Positions 26,172 through 34,853 of a DNA stretch of 64,000 nt are shown piece by piece. Below the pieces are notes generated by a model. The model was not told the origin of the DNA and did no database searches. It was given only the letters and a program-made list of their open reading frames with translations. How positions within the stretch are numbered: position 1 is the stretch's first letter; each line of letters begins with the position of its first letter. The position numbers and the translations under genes were made by a program. Source of the stretch: Amycolatopsis mediterranei (GTDB lineage Bacteria; Actinomycetota; Actinomycetes; Mycobacteriales; Pseudonocardiaceae); NCBI RefSeq assembly GCF_026017845.1, contig NZ_CP100416.1, positions 844,589 to 908,588 on the forward strand, written 5' to 3'.

Positions 26172-27350
26172 ATGTCCGTACCTGCTCCGTCGAGGATCTC
26201 CGTTCTCGCCTTCGGCGCTTTCGGCGTCGGGACCAGCGGTTACATCGTCGCCGGGCTGCTGCCCGCGCTGACCGGCGAGCTGCACGTCTCGGCCACGGCC
26301 GCGGCGCAGCTGGTGACCGCGTTCGCCATCGCCTACGCGATCGGCTCGCCGCTGTTCGCCGCCGCCACCGGCACCTGGGAACGCCGGACGCTGCTGGTCG
26401 CCGCGCTCGTCGTCACCGGCGCCGGCAACCTGTTCGCCGCGCTCGCGCCCGGCTACGGCTCGCTGCTGGCCGCCCGGGTGGTGACCGCGGTCGGCGCCGC
26501 CGTGTTCACCCCGGCGGCGAGCGCCGTCGCGGCCGAGCTGACCACGCCCGAGCGCCGGGGCCGCGCCGTCGCGCTGGTGTTCGGCGGCCTGACGGTCGCG
26601 CTCATCTTCGGCGTCCCGCTCGGCAGCCTCATTTCCCAGCACCTCGGCTACCGGACGGCGTTCGCGCTGGTCGCCGCGTTCTCGCTGGTGAGCGCGCTGG
26701 CCGTGCGGCTGGCCCTGCCCACGGTCGCGGCGCCGCCGCGGGTCGGCCTGGCCGAGCGCTTCGCCGCGGGCCGCGATCCGCGGGTGCTCGTCATGCTGGC
26801 CACGACGGTGCTCGCCTGCTTGGCCGCGTTCATGGTCTACACGTTCGTCTCGCCCCTGCTGGCGGCGACCGCGGGCGTGCACGGCACCACCGTGACGGTG
26901 CTGCTCTTCTGCTACGGCGTCGGCGGCGCGATCGGCAACTTCGCGGGCGGCCGGGCGACCGACCGCTGGGGCTCGCGGACGCCGCTGCTCGTGGTCACCG
27001 TGGCCATCACCGCGGTGATGGCGTTGCTGCCGCTGACGACCGTGACGCCGGTCGCGGCCGGGATCTCGCTGTTCGTCTGGGGGCTGGCGACCTGGTCGTT
27101 CAACCCGCCGGTGCAGCACCGCCTGATCGAGCTGTCGCCGGGCCACGCCGGGCTGGTGCTCTCGCTCAACGCGTCCGCGATCTACCTCGGCGTCGGCCTG
27201 TCCGGCGTGGTCGGGGGAGCGGTGCTCGCTTCGGGCGGCCCGCTGCTGCTGCCCGAGGTCGCGGCCGCGCTGACCCTCGTCGCCCTGCTGCTGGTGGGCT
27301 CGGTGTGGGGGCGGGTCCGCGAGCCTCGGGAACAGGTCGCCGCCGGCTAA
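26172..27350 (+). CDS. MFS transporter (DHA1 type), probably regulated by ArsR
   Basis: A protein of 392 residues with about twelve helices. It begins SVLAFGAFGVGTSGYIVAGLLPALT and has the motif-A-like TWERRTLL and motif-C-like AVAAELTTPERRGRAVALVFGG. Residues about 290-300 (GGRATDRWGSRTPLL) give the second motif A. It probably exports a small toxic compound. The ATG at 26172 lies downstream of two repressor-like sites. Its TAA stop overlaps the stop of the opposed DUF1918 gene (CTAA at 27347-27350). Confidence 0.9.
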   Translation: MSVPAPSRISVLAFGAFGVGTSGYIVAGLLPALTGELHVSATAAAQLVTAFAIAYAIGSPLFAAATGTWERRTLLVAALVVTGAGNLFAALAPGYGSLLAARVVTAVGAAVFTPAASAVAAELTTPERRGRAVALVFGGLTVALIFGVPLGSLISQHLGYRTAFALVAAFSLVSALAVRLALPTVAAPPRVGLAERFAAGRDPRVLVMLATTVLACLAAFMVYTFVSPLLAATAGVHGTTVTVLLFCYGVGGAIGNFAGGRATDRWGSRTPLLVVTVAITAVMALLPLTTVTPVAAGISLFVWGLATWSFNPPVQHRLIELSPGHAGLVLSLNASAIYLGVGLSGVVGGAVLASGGPLLLPEVAAALTLVALLLVGSVWGRVREPREQVAAG

Positions 27351-27535
27351 TCGGCGTGCGCCTGGACCTCGCAGTCGGGCCCGGGGTAGACGAGCCCTTC
27401 GTGCCCGTCGGCGAACCGCACCAGATAGGGCGGGGCGCCGTCGGGGCCACGGACTTCGAGGATCTCGCCGCGCTGCTCGGCCGACCCCACCGTCCGGCCG
27501 TGCACCTGGATTTCGTCTCCTACTCCTGCGTGCAT
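27347..27535 (-). CDS. DUF1918 small protein
   Basis: A protein of 62 residues: MHAGVGDEIQVHGRTVG, then EQRGEILEVRGPDGAPPY and LVRFADGHEGLVYPGPD. This is the SH3-like barrel layout of DUF1918, a small family common in actinobacteria with no known function. ATG 27535 has GGAGG 10 bases upstream. The stop overlaps that of the convergent MFS gene. Confidence 0.88.
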   Translation of the reverse strand: MHAGVGDEIQVHGRTVGSAEQRGEILEVRGPDGAPPYLVRFADGHEGLVYPGPDCEVQAHAD

Positions 27536-27648
27536 GGGCTTCACCTCCGTGTCCAGGGTAAGAGCGGAAACTCGTCCCGTGGACCCCGCGAACGGGTTAG
27601 ACTCAAGGGCATGATCAGCGAATCCGGAGGCGCCGCGCCTCGGCGCCG

Positions 27649-28167
27649 GTGAGCCCTTCGGTCCGGGTCCGCACGCCCCGAGAGCTGCGGAAGACCCGGC
27701 GGAGCAAGGCACATTCCTGTTGGGGGCACCTGGTGGCCGCCCCGCTGTGGCCGTTGCACGGCGTGAACCTCGGCACCCTCCTGCGCACCTGCGACGCCGT
27801 CGGCGCGTGTCTCGCCGTCCCGCGGTTCCCGTGGGTGCCCGAAGCGTTGCGGAGGGGAAACACGTTGCGGCGTCCGGCTTGCGTGCACTGGGTGCACGAC
27901 CCGCCGGACTGGCTGGCCCGCGAACGGGCGGCGGGCACCCGGGTGGTCGGCGTCGAACTGGCCGAGGAAGCCGTCCGGCTGGCCGACCTGCCCGCCGCCC
28001 GCGGCCGCACGATCGCCGTGCTCGGTCACGAGCAGACCGGGATCCCGCCGGAGGTCCTCGATCTGCTCGACAGCGTCGTCGAAATCCCGATGGTCGGCAC
28101 CGGCGCCAGCCTGAACGTCGCGGTGGCGGGCAGCCTGGTGCTGTACAAACTGGCCGGTCTGCTGTGA
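27649..28167 (+). CDS. SpoU/TrmH-family RNA 2'-O-methyltransferase
   Basis: A protein of 172 residues with the knotted SPOUT fold. Motif 1 is PLHGVNLGTLLRTCDAVGA, motif 2 IAVLGHEQTGIPPEVLD and motif 3 IPMVGTGASLNVAVAGSLVLY. These bind SAM and a ribose 2'-OH in tRNA or rRNA. Which RNA is modified is unknown. The GTG start is preceded by a 13-codon frame (ATG 27611, stop TGA 27650) whose stop overlaps the GTG, so translation may be coupled to a leader peptide. A TAGACT hexamer at 27597 could be a -10 element. Confidence 0.92.
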   Translation: MSPSVRVRTPRELRKTRRSKAHSCWGHLVAAPLWPLHGVNLGTLLRTCDAVGACLAVPRFPWVPEALRRGNTLRRPACVHWVHDPPDWLARERAAGTRVVGVELAEEAVRLADLPAARGRTIAVLGHEQTGIPPEVLDLLDSVVEIPMVGTGASLNVAVAGSLVLYKLAGLL

Positions 28168-28209
28168 TGGGTCTCGAATGGACGGTCGCGGAGAACCCCG
28201 CTTGGTGCG

Positions 28210-28791
28210 TCAGCCCGACTTGGCCGCGGCTTTGGCGGCCTTCTTGAACGCGCGGACTTCGGCCAGGGTCTCGGCGCTCGTGACGTCGGCGATCGACCGG
28301 CGCGAGCCGCGGTCGCCGTACGCGCCGGCTGCCTCGCGCCAGCCCTTCGGCTGGATGCCGCGCTGCTTTCCCAGCAGGGCCAGGAAGATCTTGGCCTTCT
28401 GCTCACCGAACCCGGGCAGCGCCCGCAGACGCTTGAGGACTTCGGGACCGTCCGGCTTCGGGCGGCCGTCGAGCCAGATGCCCTCGGTGCGGCCGTCGTA
28501 GTTCTCGATGATGTGCTGGGCGAGCGCGTGGACGCGGCGGGCCATCGAACCGCCGTAGCGGTGGATGGCCGGCGGCACCACGCACATCTCGACGAACGTC
28601 TCGACGTCGGTGGCGGCGATCTTCGCCAGCGAGAAGCCGTCCATCCGGTCGGCGATCTTCCGCGGGCCGGCGAAGGCGTGCTCCATGGGGAACTGCTGGT
28701 CCAGGAGCATCCCGACGAGCAGGGCGAACGGGTCGTCGTTCAGCAGCTTGTCGGCGGCCGGGTCGCCGGTCAGGTGCAGTTCGCGCAGCAT
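28210..28791 (-). CDS. HhH-GPD family DNA glycosylase-like protein
   Basis: A protein of 193 residues. The helix-hairpin-helix is VLKRLRALPGFGEQKAKIFLALLGK. The region DPFALLVGMLLDQQFPMEHAFAGP is the usual start of an uncharacterised actinobacterial HhH-GPD family related to base-excision glycosylases. The catalytic aspartate expected after the hairpin is not clearly seen, and no FeS cysteine cluster is present. ATG 28791 was chosen; a TTG at 28809 would add six residues. It probably acts in DNA repair, but the substrate is unknown. Confidence 0.87.
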   Translation of the reverse strand: MLRELHLTGDPAADKLLNDDPFALLVGMLLDQQFPMEHAFAGPRKIADRMDGFSLAKIAATDVETFVEMCVVPPAIHRYGGSMARRVHALAQHIIENYDGRTEGIWLDGRPKPDGPEVLKRLRALPGFGEQKAKIFLALLGKQRGIQPKGWREAAGAYGDRGSRRSIADVTSAETLAEVRAFKKAAKAAAKSG

Positions 28792-28858
28792 GCCGTCATC
28801 TTGACACAACCAGCTTCTCCGGCAGGTGCGCGACGACCAGCGCCACCGTGGCCGGCCG

Positions 28859-29635
28859 TCACCGGGTTTTCGCGTAGCGCGACGGCGTCGTGCCCAGGTA
28901 GCGCTTGAAGTGCCGCGTCAGGTGGGCCTGGTCGGCGAACCCGGCCGCCGTCGCGACTTCGGCGGCCGGGGTGCCGTCGAGCAGCAGCCGGCGGGCGCGA
29001 TCGACCCGGCGGCCGGTCAGGTAGCGGTGCGGCGGCAGGCCGAACCGCGCGCCGAAGCAGCGCACGAGGTACGCCGGGTGGGCGCCGAGCGTCTCGCCCG
29101 CTTCGGCCAGCGTCAGCGCCTCCGGCAGGTGCGCGTCCAGTAGGTCCCGGAGGTCGTCGGCGAGGCCGCGCTTCGGCTCGGGCGACGCCGGTTTCCCCAG
29201 GTGGGTGCGCAGGCGGTCGGCCACGAGCACGAGCCGGCTCTCGGCCTCGAGCGTGTCGCCCGGCTCGGCGAGGGACTCGTGGAGCTGGTGGATGCGGGTG
29301 CGCAGGAGGCCGTCGGCGAGGCTGGGCCGGTCGACCGCCGCGCCGATCAGGTCCTCGCCCAGCACCGGCGTGTCCAGGTAGAGCACGCGCTTGCGGAAGC
29401 CGCGGCTGGTCGCGGCGCGGCCGTCGTGGGCGACGTTCGGCGGCAGCAGCGTCACCGCCGGGCCGAGCGCGCCGTGGTGGTGGCGGTCGAGGTCGTAGCG
29501 GATGACGCCGTCGTCGACGATCAGCAGCGTCCACGTGTCGTGCGTGTGCAGCGGGTAGGCGTGCGTGGTGAAGCGCGCGTGGAAGACCTCGGCGATCCCG
29601 GGGACCGCCGGCCGCCAAGCTTCGACGTGCGCCAT
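28859..29635 (-). CDS. AraC-family transcriptional regulator
   Basis: A protein of 258 residues. The N-terminal cupin (about 1-115) has HTHDTWTLLIVDDGVIRYDLDRHHHG and PPNVAHDG, with histidines placed for a metal or ligand site. The C-terminal DNA-binding domain (about 160-258) has two helix-turn-helix units: LTLAEAGETLGAHPAYLVRCFGARFG and AAEVATAAGFADQAHLTRHFKRYLGTTPSRY. ATG 29635 was chosen over an in-frame GTG at 29650. The divergent DUF2000 gene starts 50 bp away, and such pairs are common, so that gene is a likely target. Confidence 0.92.
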   Translation of the reverse strand: MAHVEAWRPAVPGIAEVFHARFTTHAYPLHTHDTWTLLIVDDGVIRYDLDRHHHGALGPAVTLLPPNVAHDGRAATSRGFRKRVLYLDTPVLGEDLIGAAVDRPSLADGLLRTRIHQLHESLAEPGDTLEAESRLVLVADRLRTHLGKPASPEPKRGLADDLRDLLDAHLPEALTLAEAGETLGAHPAYLVRCFGARFGLPPHRYLTGRRVDRARRLLLDGTPAAEVATAAGFADQAHLTRHFKRYLGTTPSRYAKTR

Positions 29636-29685
29636 GTCAAGAACGTACAAGACGCGCGCGTCGCGCCCGGGCGAGTCTGGGGAGC

Positions 29686-30099
29686 ATGAGTTCCTTCGAC
29701 ACGAAGCTCGCCGTCCTGCTCCGCGACGACCTGGCGTCCTGGCAGCGGCTGAACGTCACCGCGTTCCTGGTGAGCGGCATCGCCCACGTGACCCCCGAGC
29801 TGATGGGCGAGCCGTACGCCGACGCCGACGGCACCGAGTACCTGCCGATGTTCGGCCAGCCGGTGCTGGTCTTCTCCGGCACGGCGGACGTGCTGACCGC
29901 GGCGCACGGCCGCGCGCTCGGCCGCGGGCTGCGGATCTCGATCTTCACCGACGAGCTGTTCCACACCGGCAACGACGCCGACAACCGCGCGGCGGTCCGC
30001 GAGGTGCCGGGGGAGAAGCTGGCGCTGGCCGGGCTGGCGGTGCACGGGCCGAAGAACGCCGTGGACAAGATCCTCAAGGGTGCGTCGCTGCACCACTGA
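29686..30099 (+). CDS. DUF2000 family protein
   Basis: A protein of 137 residues. It begins DTKLAVLLRDDLASWQRLNVTAFLVSGI and contains EYLPMFGQPVLVFSG and RISIFTDELFHTGNDADNR, matching DUF2000, a family with a peptidyl-tRNA-hydrolase II-like fold and no known function. It is divergent from an AraC regulator across 50 bp and is probably controlled by it. Confidence 0.88.
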   Translation: MSSFDTKLAVLLRDDLASWQRLNVTAFLVSGIAHVTPELMGEPYADADGTEYLPMFGQPVLVFSGTADVLTAAHGRALGRGLRISIFTDELFHTGNDADNRAAVREVPGEKLALAGLAVHGPKNAVDKILKGASLHH

Positions 30100-30182
30100 G
30101 AGAACTGCTCTATCCCCCGGCCGGGTGAGCTGGCAGCATGATCGGCAGTGCCGCGGAGAGTGGCTCGGGATGGGGAGGTTCC

Positions 30183-30692
30183 GTGAATTCACTTCGTCGT
30201 GCGTGTGTGGTTCTGGCGGCGGCGGCCGGGCTGGGCGTGGCGCTCGTGCCGGTCGCCTCGGCGGACCCGCTGCAGACGGTCGACTACGTCTCGGAGGAGG
30301 GCGCCTGGCCGCTGGAGGGCAGCGCCCACTACGCGGCGCCGGGAGACGAGATCGCCGTCTTCGAGTCCACCAGCGGCAGACTCTGGATCGACGTCTCGTC
30401 GGGGCTGAAGTACCTGACCGTCGAGCTGAGCGCACCGGCGGGGGAGACCCTGCACACCGGCACGTACACCGGCGCGCAGTTCCGCGGGCAGAGCGACGAG
30501 GCGCAGACCACGCCGGGGATCTTCGTCTACACCATGGGCAACGTCTGCAGTGAGGCGTACGCCGACTTCACGATCGACCGGCTGGACAAGGACGCCGACG
30601 GCCGCACGACCGACGTCGACGCGACGTTCGTCCAGCGCTGCGGCGCCCCGGACGCCCCCGCCACCCGCGGCGAGGTCCACTTCCACCTCTGA
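30183..30692 (+). CDS. secreted protein of unknown function
   Basis: A protein of 169 residues. A signal peptide is clear: two arginines, the hydrophobic run VVLAAAAGLGVALVPVA, and a likely cleavage after ASA or SAD near residue 28. The mature part is beta-rich (IAVFESTSGRLWIDVSSGLKYLTVELSAP, TGTYTGAQF) with cysteines at NVCSEA and QRCGAP. GTG 30183 has GGGGAGG 4 bases upstream. The family is not recognised. Confidence 0.83.
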   Translation: MNSLRRACVVLAAAAGLGVALVPVASADPLQTVDYVSEEGAWPLEGSAHYAAPGDEIAVFESTSGRLWIDVSSGLKYLTVELSAPAGETLHTGTYTGAQFRGQSDEAQTTPGIFVYTMGNVCSEAYADFTIDRLDKDADGRTTDVDATFVQRCGAPDAPATRGEVHFHL

Positions 30693-30693
30693 G

Positions 30694-31311
30694 TCACGGC
30701 GCGGTCGCGTGCACCAGGAAGACGCTGCGGATCCGGTCGCCGGTGTCGACGGTGAACGTCCGCGCCGAAGCGTCCACGAAGCCCGCCGACGAGGCCAGCG
30801 CCACCGCGCCGGCCTCGCCGGTCGGGAAGGACAGATCCGCCGGCACGAACTCGGCGAACGGCCCGGACGGCTTGAACCGCGCCCCCGACACGATCGAGAA
30901 CGCCAGCCGGCCGCCGGGGCGCAGCACGCGCAGCCAGTCGGCGAACGCGGTGGCCCCCAGGAAGTGCAGCGAAGACGCGCACAGCACGACGTCGGCCGAG
31001 TGGTCCTCGGCCGGCATCGGCACCGCCGGCGCGACCCGCCATTCGATCCGCCCGTCCGGATCCTGCGCGGGCGCCTTCGCCTCGGCCCGCGCGACCATGG
31101 CCGGCGACAAGTCGACAGCCAGCACGCGCGCGGGCTTCAGCCGTAGCGCCGCGTACGCCGCGAAGCCCGTCCCGGTGGCGACGTCGAGGACGAGCCCCGG
31201 CGCGTCGGGGAGCGGCTCGACCAGGGCTTCCGCCACCAAACCGTGGAACGGGTCAGCGTCGTACTGCTCGGCTGTGCCGTCGAACAAGGCGGCCCGGGAT
31301 TCGTCGCTCAC
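30694..31311 (-). CDS. class I SAM-dependent methyltransferase (UbiE-like)
   Basis: A protein of 205 residues. Motif I is LVLDVATGTGFAAYAALRL, motif II RVLAVDLSPAMVARAEAKAP, and SADVVLCASSLHFL and RVLRPGGRLAFSIVSG give the usual motifs IV and post-II. The substrate is unknown. Its stop lies 1 bp from the convergent secreted-protein stop. Confidence 0.9.
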   Translation of the reverse strand: MSDESRAALFDGTAEQYDADPFHGLVAEALVEPLPDAPGLVLDVATGTGFAAYAALRLKPARVLAVDLSPAMVARAEAKAPAQDPDGRIEWRVAPAVPMPAEDHSADVVLCASSLHFLGATAFADWLRVLRPGGRLAFSIVSGARFKPSGPFAEFVPADLSFPTGEAGAVALASSAGFVDASARTFTVDTGDRIRSVFLVHATAP

Positions 31312-31320
31312 GCACCCAAC

Positions 31321-31701
31321 CTAGCCGGGACCACCACCGGTTTTCAGCGGACGGCGGCCGGCGAACCCGAGGTCGGCGCGGTGGTACCAGCCCAGCTCGC
31401 GGTCACCTTCGAGCCAGCACAGCAGGACGTCGGTGCCGTCCAGCTCGGCCGGGAAGTCGACCAGCAGCGGCGCGAACCCCTTGAGCTCGGCGCCGGTGCG
31501 CTGCACCGTCGTCATCAGGTCGTCGAGGCGGGCCTGAGAGGCCTTCCACTCGGGCAGCCCGCCCAGCTCGGTGGCGCGGCCACCCGGCCGCAGCGATGCC
31601 GCGAGCTCGGCGGCGTCGGCGCGGACGCGCACGATCTCGTCGAGGACCGGTCTCAGGCGTATCAGTTCGTCGCGGGCCTCCGCCACGGTGAACAGTCCCA
31701 T
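31321..31701 (-). CDS. DUF2203 family protein
   Basis: A protein of 126 residues: MGLFTVAEARDELIRLRPVLDEIVRVR, then GLPEWKASQARLDDLMTTVQRTGAELKG and DVLLCWLEGDRELGWYHRADLGFAGRRPL. The C-terminal CWxxGExxIxxWH-like stretch is typical of DUF2203. It is helical at the N-terminus, possibly a coiled coil. It is 9 bp upstream of the methyltransferase in the same direction and probably shares its transcript. Function unknown. Confidence 0.87.
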   Translation of the reverse strand: MGLFTVAEARDELIRLRPVLDEIVRVRADAAELAASLRPGGRATELGGLPEWKASQARLDDLMTTVQRTGAELKGFAPLLVDFPAELDGTDVLLCWLEGDRELGWYHRADLGFAGRRPLKTGGGPG

Positions 31702-31726
31702 CGCCCGATGATGCCACCGGGGTGCG

Positions 31727-32248
31727 TCAGCCTTCGCGCCGCCGCCGGACCAGTGCGTTGGCCAGTCCGCTGCCGACCAGCAGGAAGCCCACGCCGAGCA
31801 GGCCGCCGATGAAGAGGAAGTCCATGACGCCGTACGCGATGTCGCTCTTCGGCATCAGGTTGACCAGCCGGAACCCCCACTCGGGCACGGCCATCGCGGC
31901 GACGCCGGGCAGCACGCCGTAGATCAGGCCGCCGAGGATCGGGCCGACCGCCGACAGTGCGCCGAGCGCGGCGACGACCAGCAGCAGGATCGCCCCGCCG
32001 GCCAGCAGCGCGATGCCCAGCGGGTCGCGGTTGGTGCTCAAGGTGGCCTGGATCAGCTGCTGCTGACGCAGCCCGCCCCAGCTCAGCAGGCCCAGCGCGA
32101 CCGGTGTCAGCACGAGGCCGCCCAGTGCGCTCACGACGTGCGCGGCGCCTCGGCGCGGCCGCTCGTCGAGCACGTCGGTGGTGTCGTCGGAGTCCTGGTA
32201 GTCGTTCTCGTATTCGTCTTCGTAGCCGGCGTACCGATGCGTCGACAC
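31727..32248 (-). CDS. small integral membrane protein
   Basis: A protein of 173 residues. The N-terminal tail is acidic and tyrosine-rich (YAGYEDEYENDYQDSDDTTD). Four hydrophobic helices follow (about 36-58, 77-96, 100-122 and 142-165). No family is recognised. GTG 32248 has GGAGGTGAG 6 bases upstream. It lies 25 bp upstream of the DUF2203 gene, so these three genes may form one transcript. Confidence 0.78.
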   Translation of the reverse strand: MSTHRYAGYEDEYENDYQDSDDTTDVLDERPRRGAAHVVSALGGLVLTPVALGLLSWGGLRQQQLIQATLSTNRDPLGIALLAGGAILLLVVAALGALSAVGPILGGLIYGVLPGVAAMAVPEWGFRLVNLMPKSDIAYGVMDFLFIGGLLGVGFLLVGSGLANALVRRRREG

Positions 32249-32505
32249 GGCCTCACCTCCCGCATGATGGATTCACGGGTGGCATCGTGCCTCGGTTCAC
32301 CGCCGAACACCTACGGTCGCTCGGCGAGCGGTCGGATCGGCTGACCGGCGGGTTCGCGCCCGGTGATCCGTGCCACAACGGCCGGGTGGAGACTTGATGC
32401 CGACCACTACTTGAACCATCCAGGTGCGTCAAGCAGTACGCTTGTACCGCTACCGGCGAGACGTATCGAAGAACGCGAAGATCCGCGGAAGGAGCACCGC
32501 TGCTC

Positions 32506-33729
32506 ATGGCCAAGATCAAGGTCCAGGGCACCGTCGTCGAACTCGACGGCGATGAGATGACCCGCATCATCTGGCAGTTCATCAAGGACAAGCTGATCCA
32601 CCCGTACCTGGACGTGAACCTGGACTACTACGACCTGGGTATCGAGGAGCGGGACCGCACCGACGACCAGGTCACGGTCGACTCCGCGAACGCCATCAAG
32701 AAGCACGGCGTCGGCGTCAAGTGCGCCACGATCACCCCGGACGAGGCCCGCGTCGAAGAGTTCGGCCTCAAGAAGATGTGGCTGTCCCCGAACGGGACCA
32801 TCCGCAACATCCTCGGCGGCGTGATCTTCCGCGAGCCGATCGTCATCCAGAACATCCCGCGGCTGGTGCCGACGTGGACCAAGCCGATCATCATCGGCCG
32901 CCACGCCCACGGCGACCAGTACAAGGCGACCAACTTCAAGGTCCCCGGCCCGGGCAAGCTGACCATCAGCTACACCCCGGACGACGGCTCCGAGCCGATG
33001 GAGTTCCAGGTCGCGCAGTTCCCCGAGGGCGGCGGCGTCGCCATGGGGATGTACAACTTCAAGAAGTCGATCGAGGACTTCGCGCGCGCGTCGCTGCAGT
33101 ACGGCCTCGACCGCGGCCTGCCGGTCTACCTCTCCACCAAGAACACCATCCTCAAGGCCTACGACGGCCAGTTCAAGGACGTGTTCGAGGAGATCTTCCA
33201 GAACGAGTTCAAGGCCGACTTCGACGCCAAGGGCATCTCCTACGAACACCGCCTGATCGACGACATGGTCGCCGCGGCGATGAAGTGGGAGGGCGGCTAC
33301 GTCTGGGCGTGCAAGAACTACGACGGTGACGTCCAGTCCGACACGGTCGCGCAGGGCTTCGGTTCGCTCGGCCTGATGACGTCGGTGCTGCGCACGCCGG
33401 ACGGCCGGACCGTCGAGGCCGAGGCCGCGCACGGCACGGTGACCCGGCACTACCGCCAGCACCAGCAGGGCAAGCCGACGTCGACCAACCCGATCGCGTC
33501 GATCTACGCCTGGACCCGCGGCCTCGAGCACCGCGGCAAGCTGGACGGCAACCAGGAGCTGATCGGCTTCGCGAACACGCTGGAGCAGGTCGTCGTCGAG
33601 ACCGTCGAGAGCGGTCAGATGACGAAGGACCTCGCGCTGCTCATCAGCAAGGACCAGCCGTGGCAGACGACCGAGGAATTCCTCGCGACGCTGGACGACA
33701 ACCTGGCGAAGAAGATCGCCCAGGGCTGA
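32506..33729 (+). CDS. icd: NADP-dependent isocitrate dehydrogenase (homodimeric, eukaryote-like type)
   Basis: The enzyme converts isocitrate to 2-oxoglutarate and CO2 with NADPH formation. It has 407 residues and is full length. It resembles the M. tuberculosis Icd1 and mitochondrial type: [39 protein letters not shown] (substrate binding), [25 protein letters not shown] (metal aspartates) and [18 protein letters not shown] is 11 bases upstream of ATG 32506. A terminator follows at 33747. Confidence 0.97.
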   Translation: MAKIKVQGTVVELDGDEMTRIIWQFIKDKLIHPYLDVNLDYYDLGIEERDRTDDQVTVDSANAIKKHGVGVKCATITPDEARVEEFGLKKMWLSPNGTIRNILGGVIFREPIVIQNIPRLVPTWTKPIIIGRHAHGDQYKATNFKVPGPGKLTISYTPDDGSEPMEFQVAQFPEGGGVAMGMYNFKKSIEDFARASLQYGLDRGLPVYLSTKNTILKAYDGQFKDVFEEIFQNEFKADFDAKGISYEHRLIDDMVAAAMKWEGGYVWACKNYDGDVQSDTVAQGFGSLGLMTSVLRTPDGRTVEAEAAHGTVTRHYRQHQQGKPTSTNPIASIYAWTRGLEHRGKLDGNQELIGFANTLEQVVVETVESGQMTKDLALLISKDQPWQTTEEFLATLDDNLAKKIAQG

Positions 33730-33746
33730 GTTCGCCGCTTCGAAAG

Positions 33747-33777
33747 CCCCTTCCCGGTTCGCCGGGGAGGGGTTTTT
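33747..33777 (+). terminator. rho-independent terminator of icd
   Basis: CCCCTTCCCGG-TTCG-CCGGGGAGGGG followed by TTTTT. The 11-bp stem has one T-G pair. Confidence 0.92.
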
Positions 33778-33910
33778 CGGTTGATCACGCGGTGTCACCT
33801 CGCGCGCGGGCCACTGGCGCCTCCGGGTGGTTGCGACGTCCGGCGCTGCCGTCCGGGTAAAGGATTGCCTACCCTTGGCGGAGGGACGGGGTTCGCGGGT
33901 TGGAGGAAGC

Positions 33911-34207
33911 ATGTCGAAGAAGACTCTGCTCATCTTGGGCGCGCTCGTCCTGGTCGTCATCGTCTACGCCATGAACACGGGCAAGCAGGCGTCGGGGGCG
34001 TCGGCCACCGGCTGCAAGGTGACCGTGACCGCGGACGTCCTGAACGCCCGCGAGGCGGCCGACGGCAACGCGAAGATCGTCGGCAAGTACCTGCGCGACG
34101 CCCAGTTCGACGCGCTGCCGGGCGTGCAGAACGGCTTCCGCAAGGTGGCCGACGACAAGTGGGTGGCGGCCGAGTACACCCAGCCCGTCGCCGGCTCCGC
34201 CTGCTGA
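33911..34207 (+). CDS. small membrane-anchored SH3-like protein
   Basis: A protein of 98 residues. A short basic start (MSKKT) leads into one hydrophobic helix (about 5-20), then an extracellular domain with CKVTVTADVLNAREAADGNAKIVGKYLRD, the bacterial SH3 pattern, which usually binds cell-wall peptides. Two cysteines, at the start (TGCK) and the last residue, may form a disulphide. ATG 33911 has GGAGG 5 bases upstream. No catalytic domain is attached. Confidence 0.82.
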   Translation: MSKKTLLILGALVLVVIVYAMNTGKQASGASATGCKVTVTADVLNAREAADGNAKIVGKYLRDAQFDALPGVQNGFRKVADDKWVAAEYTQPVAGSAC

Positions 34208-34221
34208 TTTCTGCTGATTTT

Positions 34222-34770
34222 TCAGACGCCCAGCAGGTCGGCCGCGAGCGTCACGACGCCGAAGGCCGCGGCCGACAGGCCGAGCGCCCGCGCGCGTTTC
34301 GGATCGCGTTTCGCGGCGGCGCGCCAGTAGAGGCCGATGCCGATCGCCAGCATCAGCAGTTCGACGACGGCCGAGACGGCGGGCAGCCGCCAGAGCCCGA
34401 AGCCGAAGGTGGGCAGATCGCCGGCGTTGCCGGGCAGGATCGGCAGGTCGGGGCGGTGCACGACGAGGTCGAGCAGCCAGTGCGAGAACACGACACCGCC
34501 GAGGACGAGCCCGGCTTCGCGGCCGAGCCGGGAGGCGGCGACCGCGCCGAACAGCGCGGCGAGCACGAGCGCGCCGACGAGGGAGTGCGTGTAGTCGGCG
34601 TGGATGACACCGCCGCCGTAGCCGTCGCCGTCGATCGTCTCGACACCGCTCAGGTAGAGCGGCACGAAGACGACGTCGAGCCAGGCGGTGCCGAGCATGA
34701 GCGTCCAGACGGGGATGGCGGGCCGCCCCGCCTTGACGGCGGCGGCCAGCCCGAAGTGCCCGGCGATCAT
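34222..34770 (-). CDS. DUF457/YdjM-like membrane-bound hydrolase-type protein
   Basis: A protein of 182 residues with about five helices. It has histidine and aspartate motifs typical of predicted membrane metal-dependent hydrolases: MIAGHFGLAAAV, LGTAWLDVVFVPLY, HADYTHSLVGAL and FSHWLLDLVVHRPDLP. Activity has not been shown for this type. ATG 34770 overlaps the stop of the preceding microprotein (ATGA) and has GGAGG 7 bases upstream. It is the last gene of a TetR-led operon. Confidence 0.82.
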   Translation of the reverse strand: MIAGHFGLAAAVKAGRPAIPVWTLMLGTAWLDVVFVPLYLSGVETIDGDGYGGGVIHADYTHSLVGALVLAALFGAVAASRLGREAGLVLGGVVFSHWLLDLVVHRPDLPILPGNAGDLPTFGFGLWRLPAVSAVVELLMLAIGIGLYWRAAAKRDPKRARALGLSAAAFGVVTLAADLLGV

Positions 34771-34853
34771 CGGCCGGCCTCCGTCCAGGGGAAGCGGGCG
34801 TCGAGCACGCCGAGCCCGACGGTGAAGAGCAGTACAGCGAGGATGAAGGTCAT
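34767..34853 (-). CDS. 28-residue single-helix membrane microprotein
   Basis: A frame of 28 codons: MTFILAVLLFTVGLGVLDAR and then a short FPW-containing polar tail. Residues 2-17 are a hydrophobic helix. Its ATG overlaps the stop of the TetR gene (ATGA) with GGGA at good spacing, and its stop overlaps the ATG of the hydrolase-type gene (ATGA). Two coupled junctions and a helix-like composition argue that it is translated. It may modulate the membrane protein it precedes, which is inference. Confidence 0.7.
   Translation of the reverse strand: MTFILAVLLFTVGLGVLDARFPWTEAGR

Noticed and set aside
33911..34207. Peptidoglycan hydrolase
   Set aside because: Only an SH3-like domain is present, with no catalytic domain.
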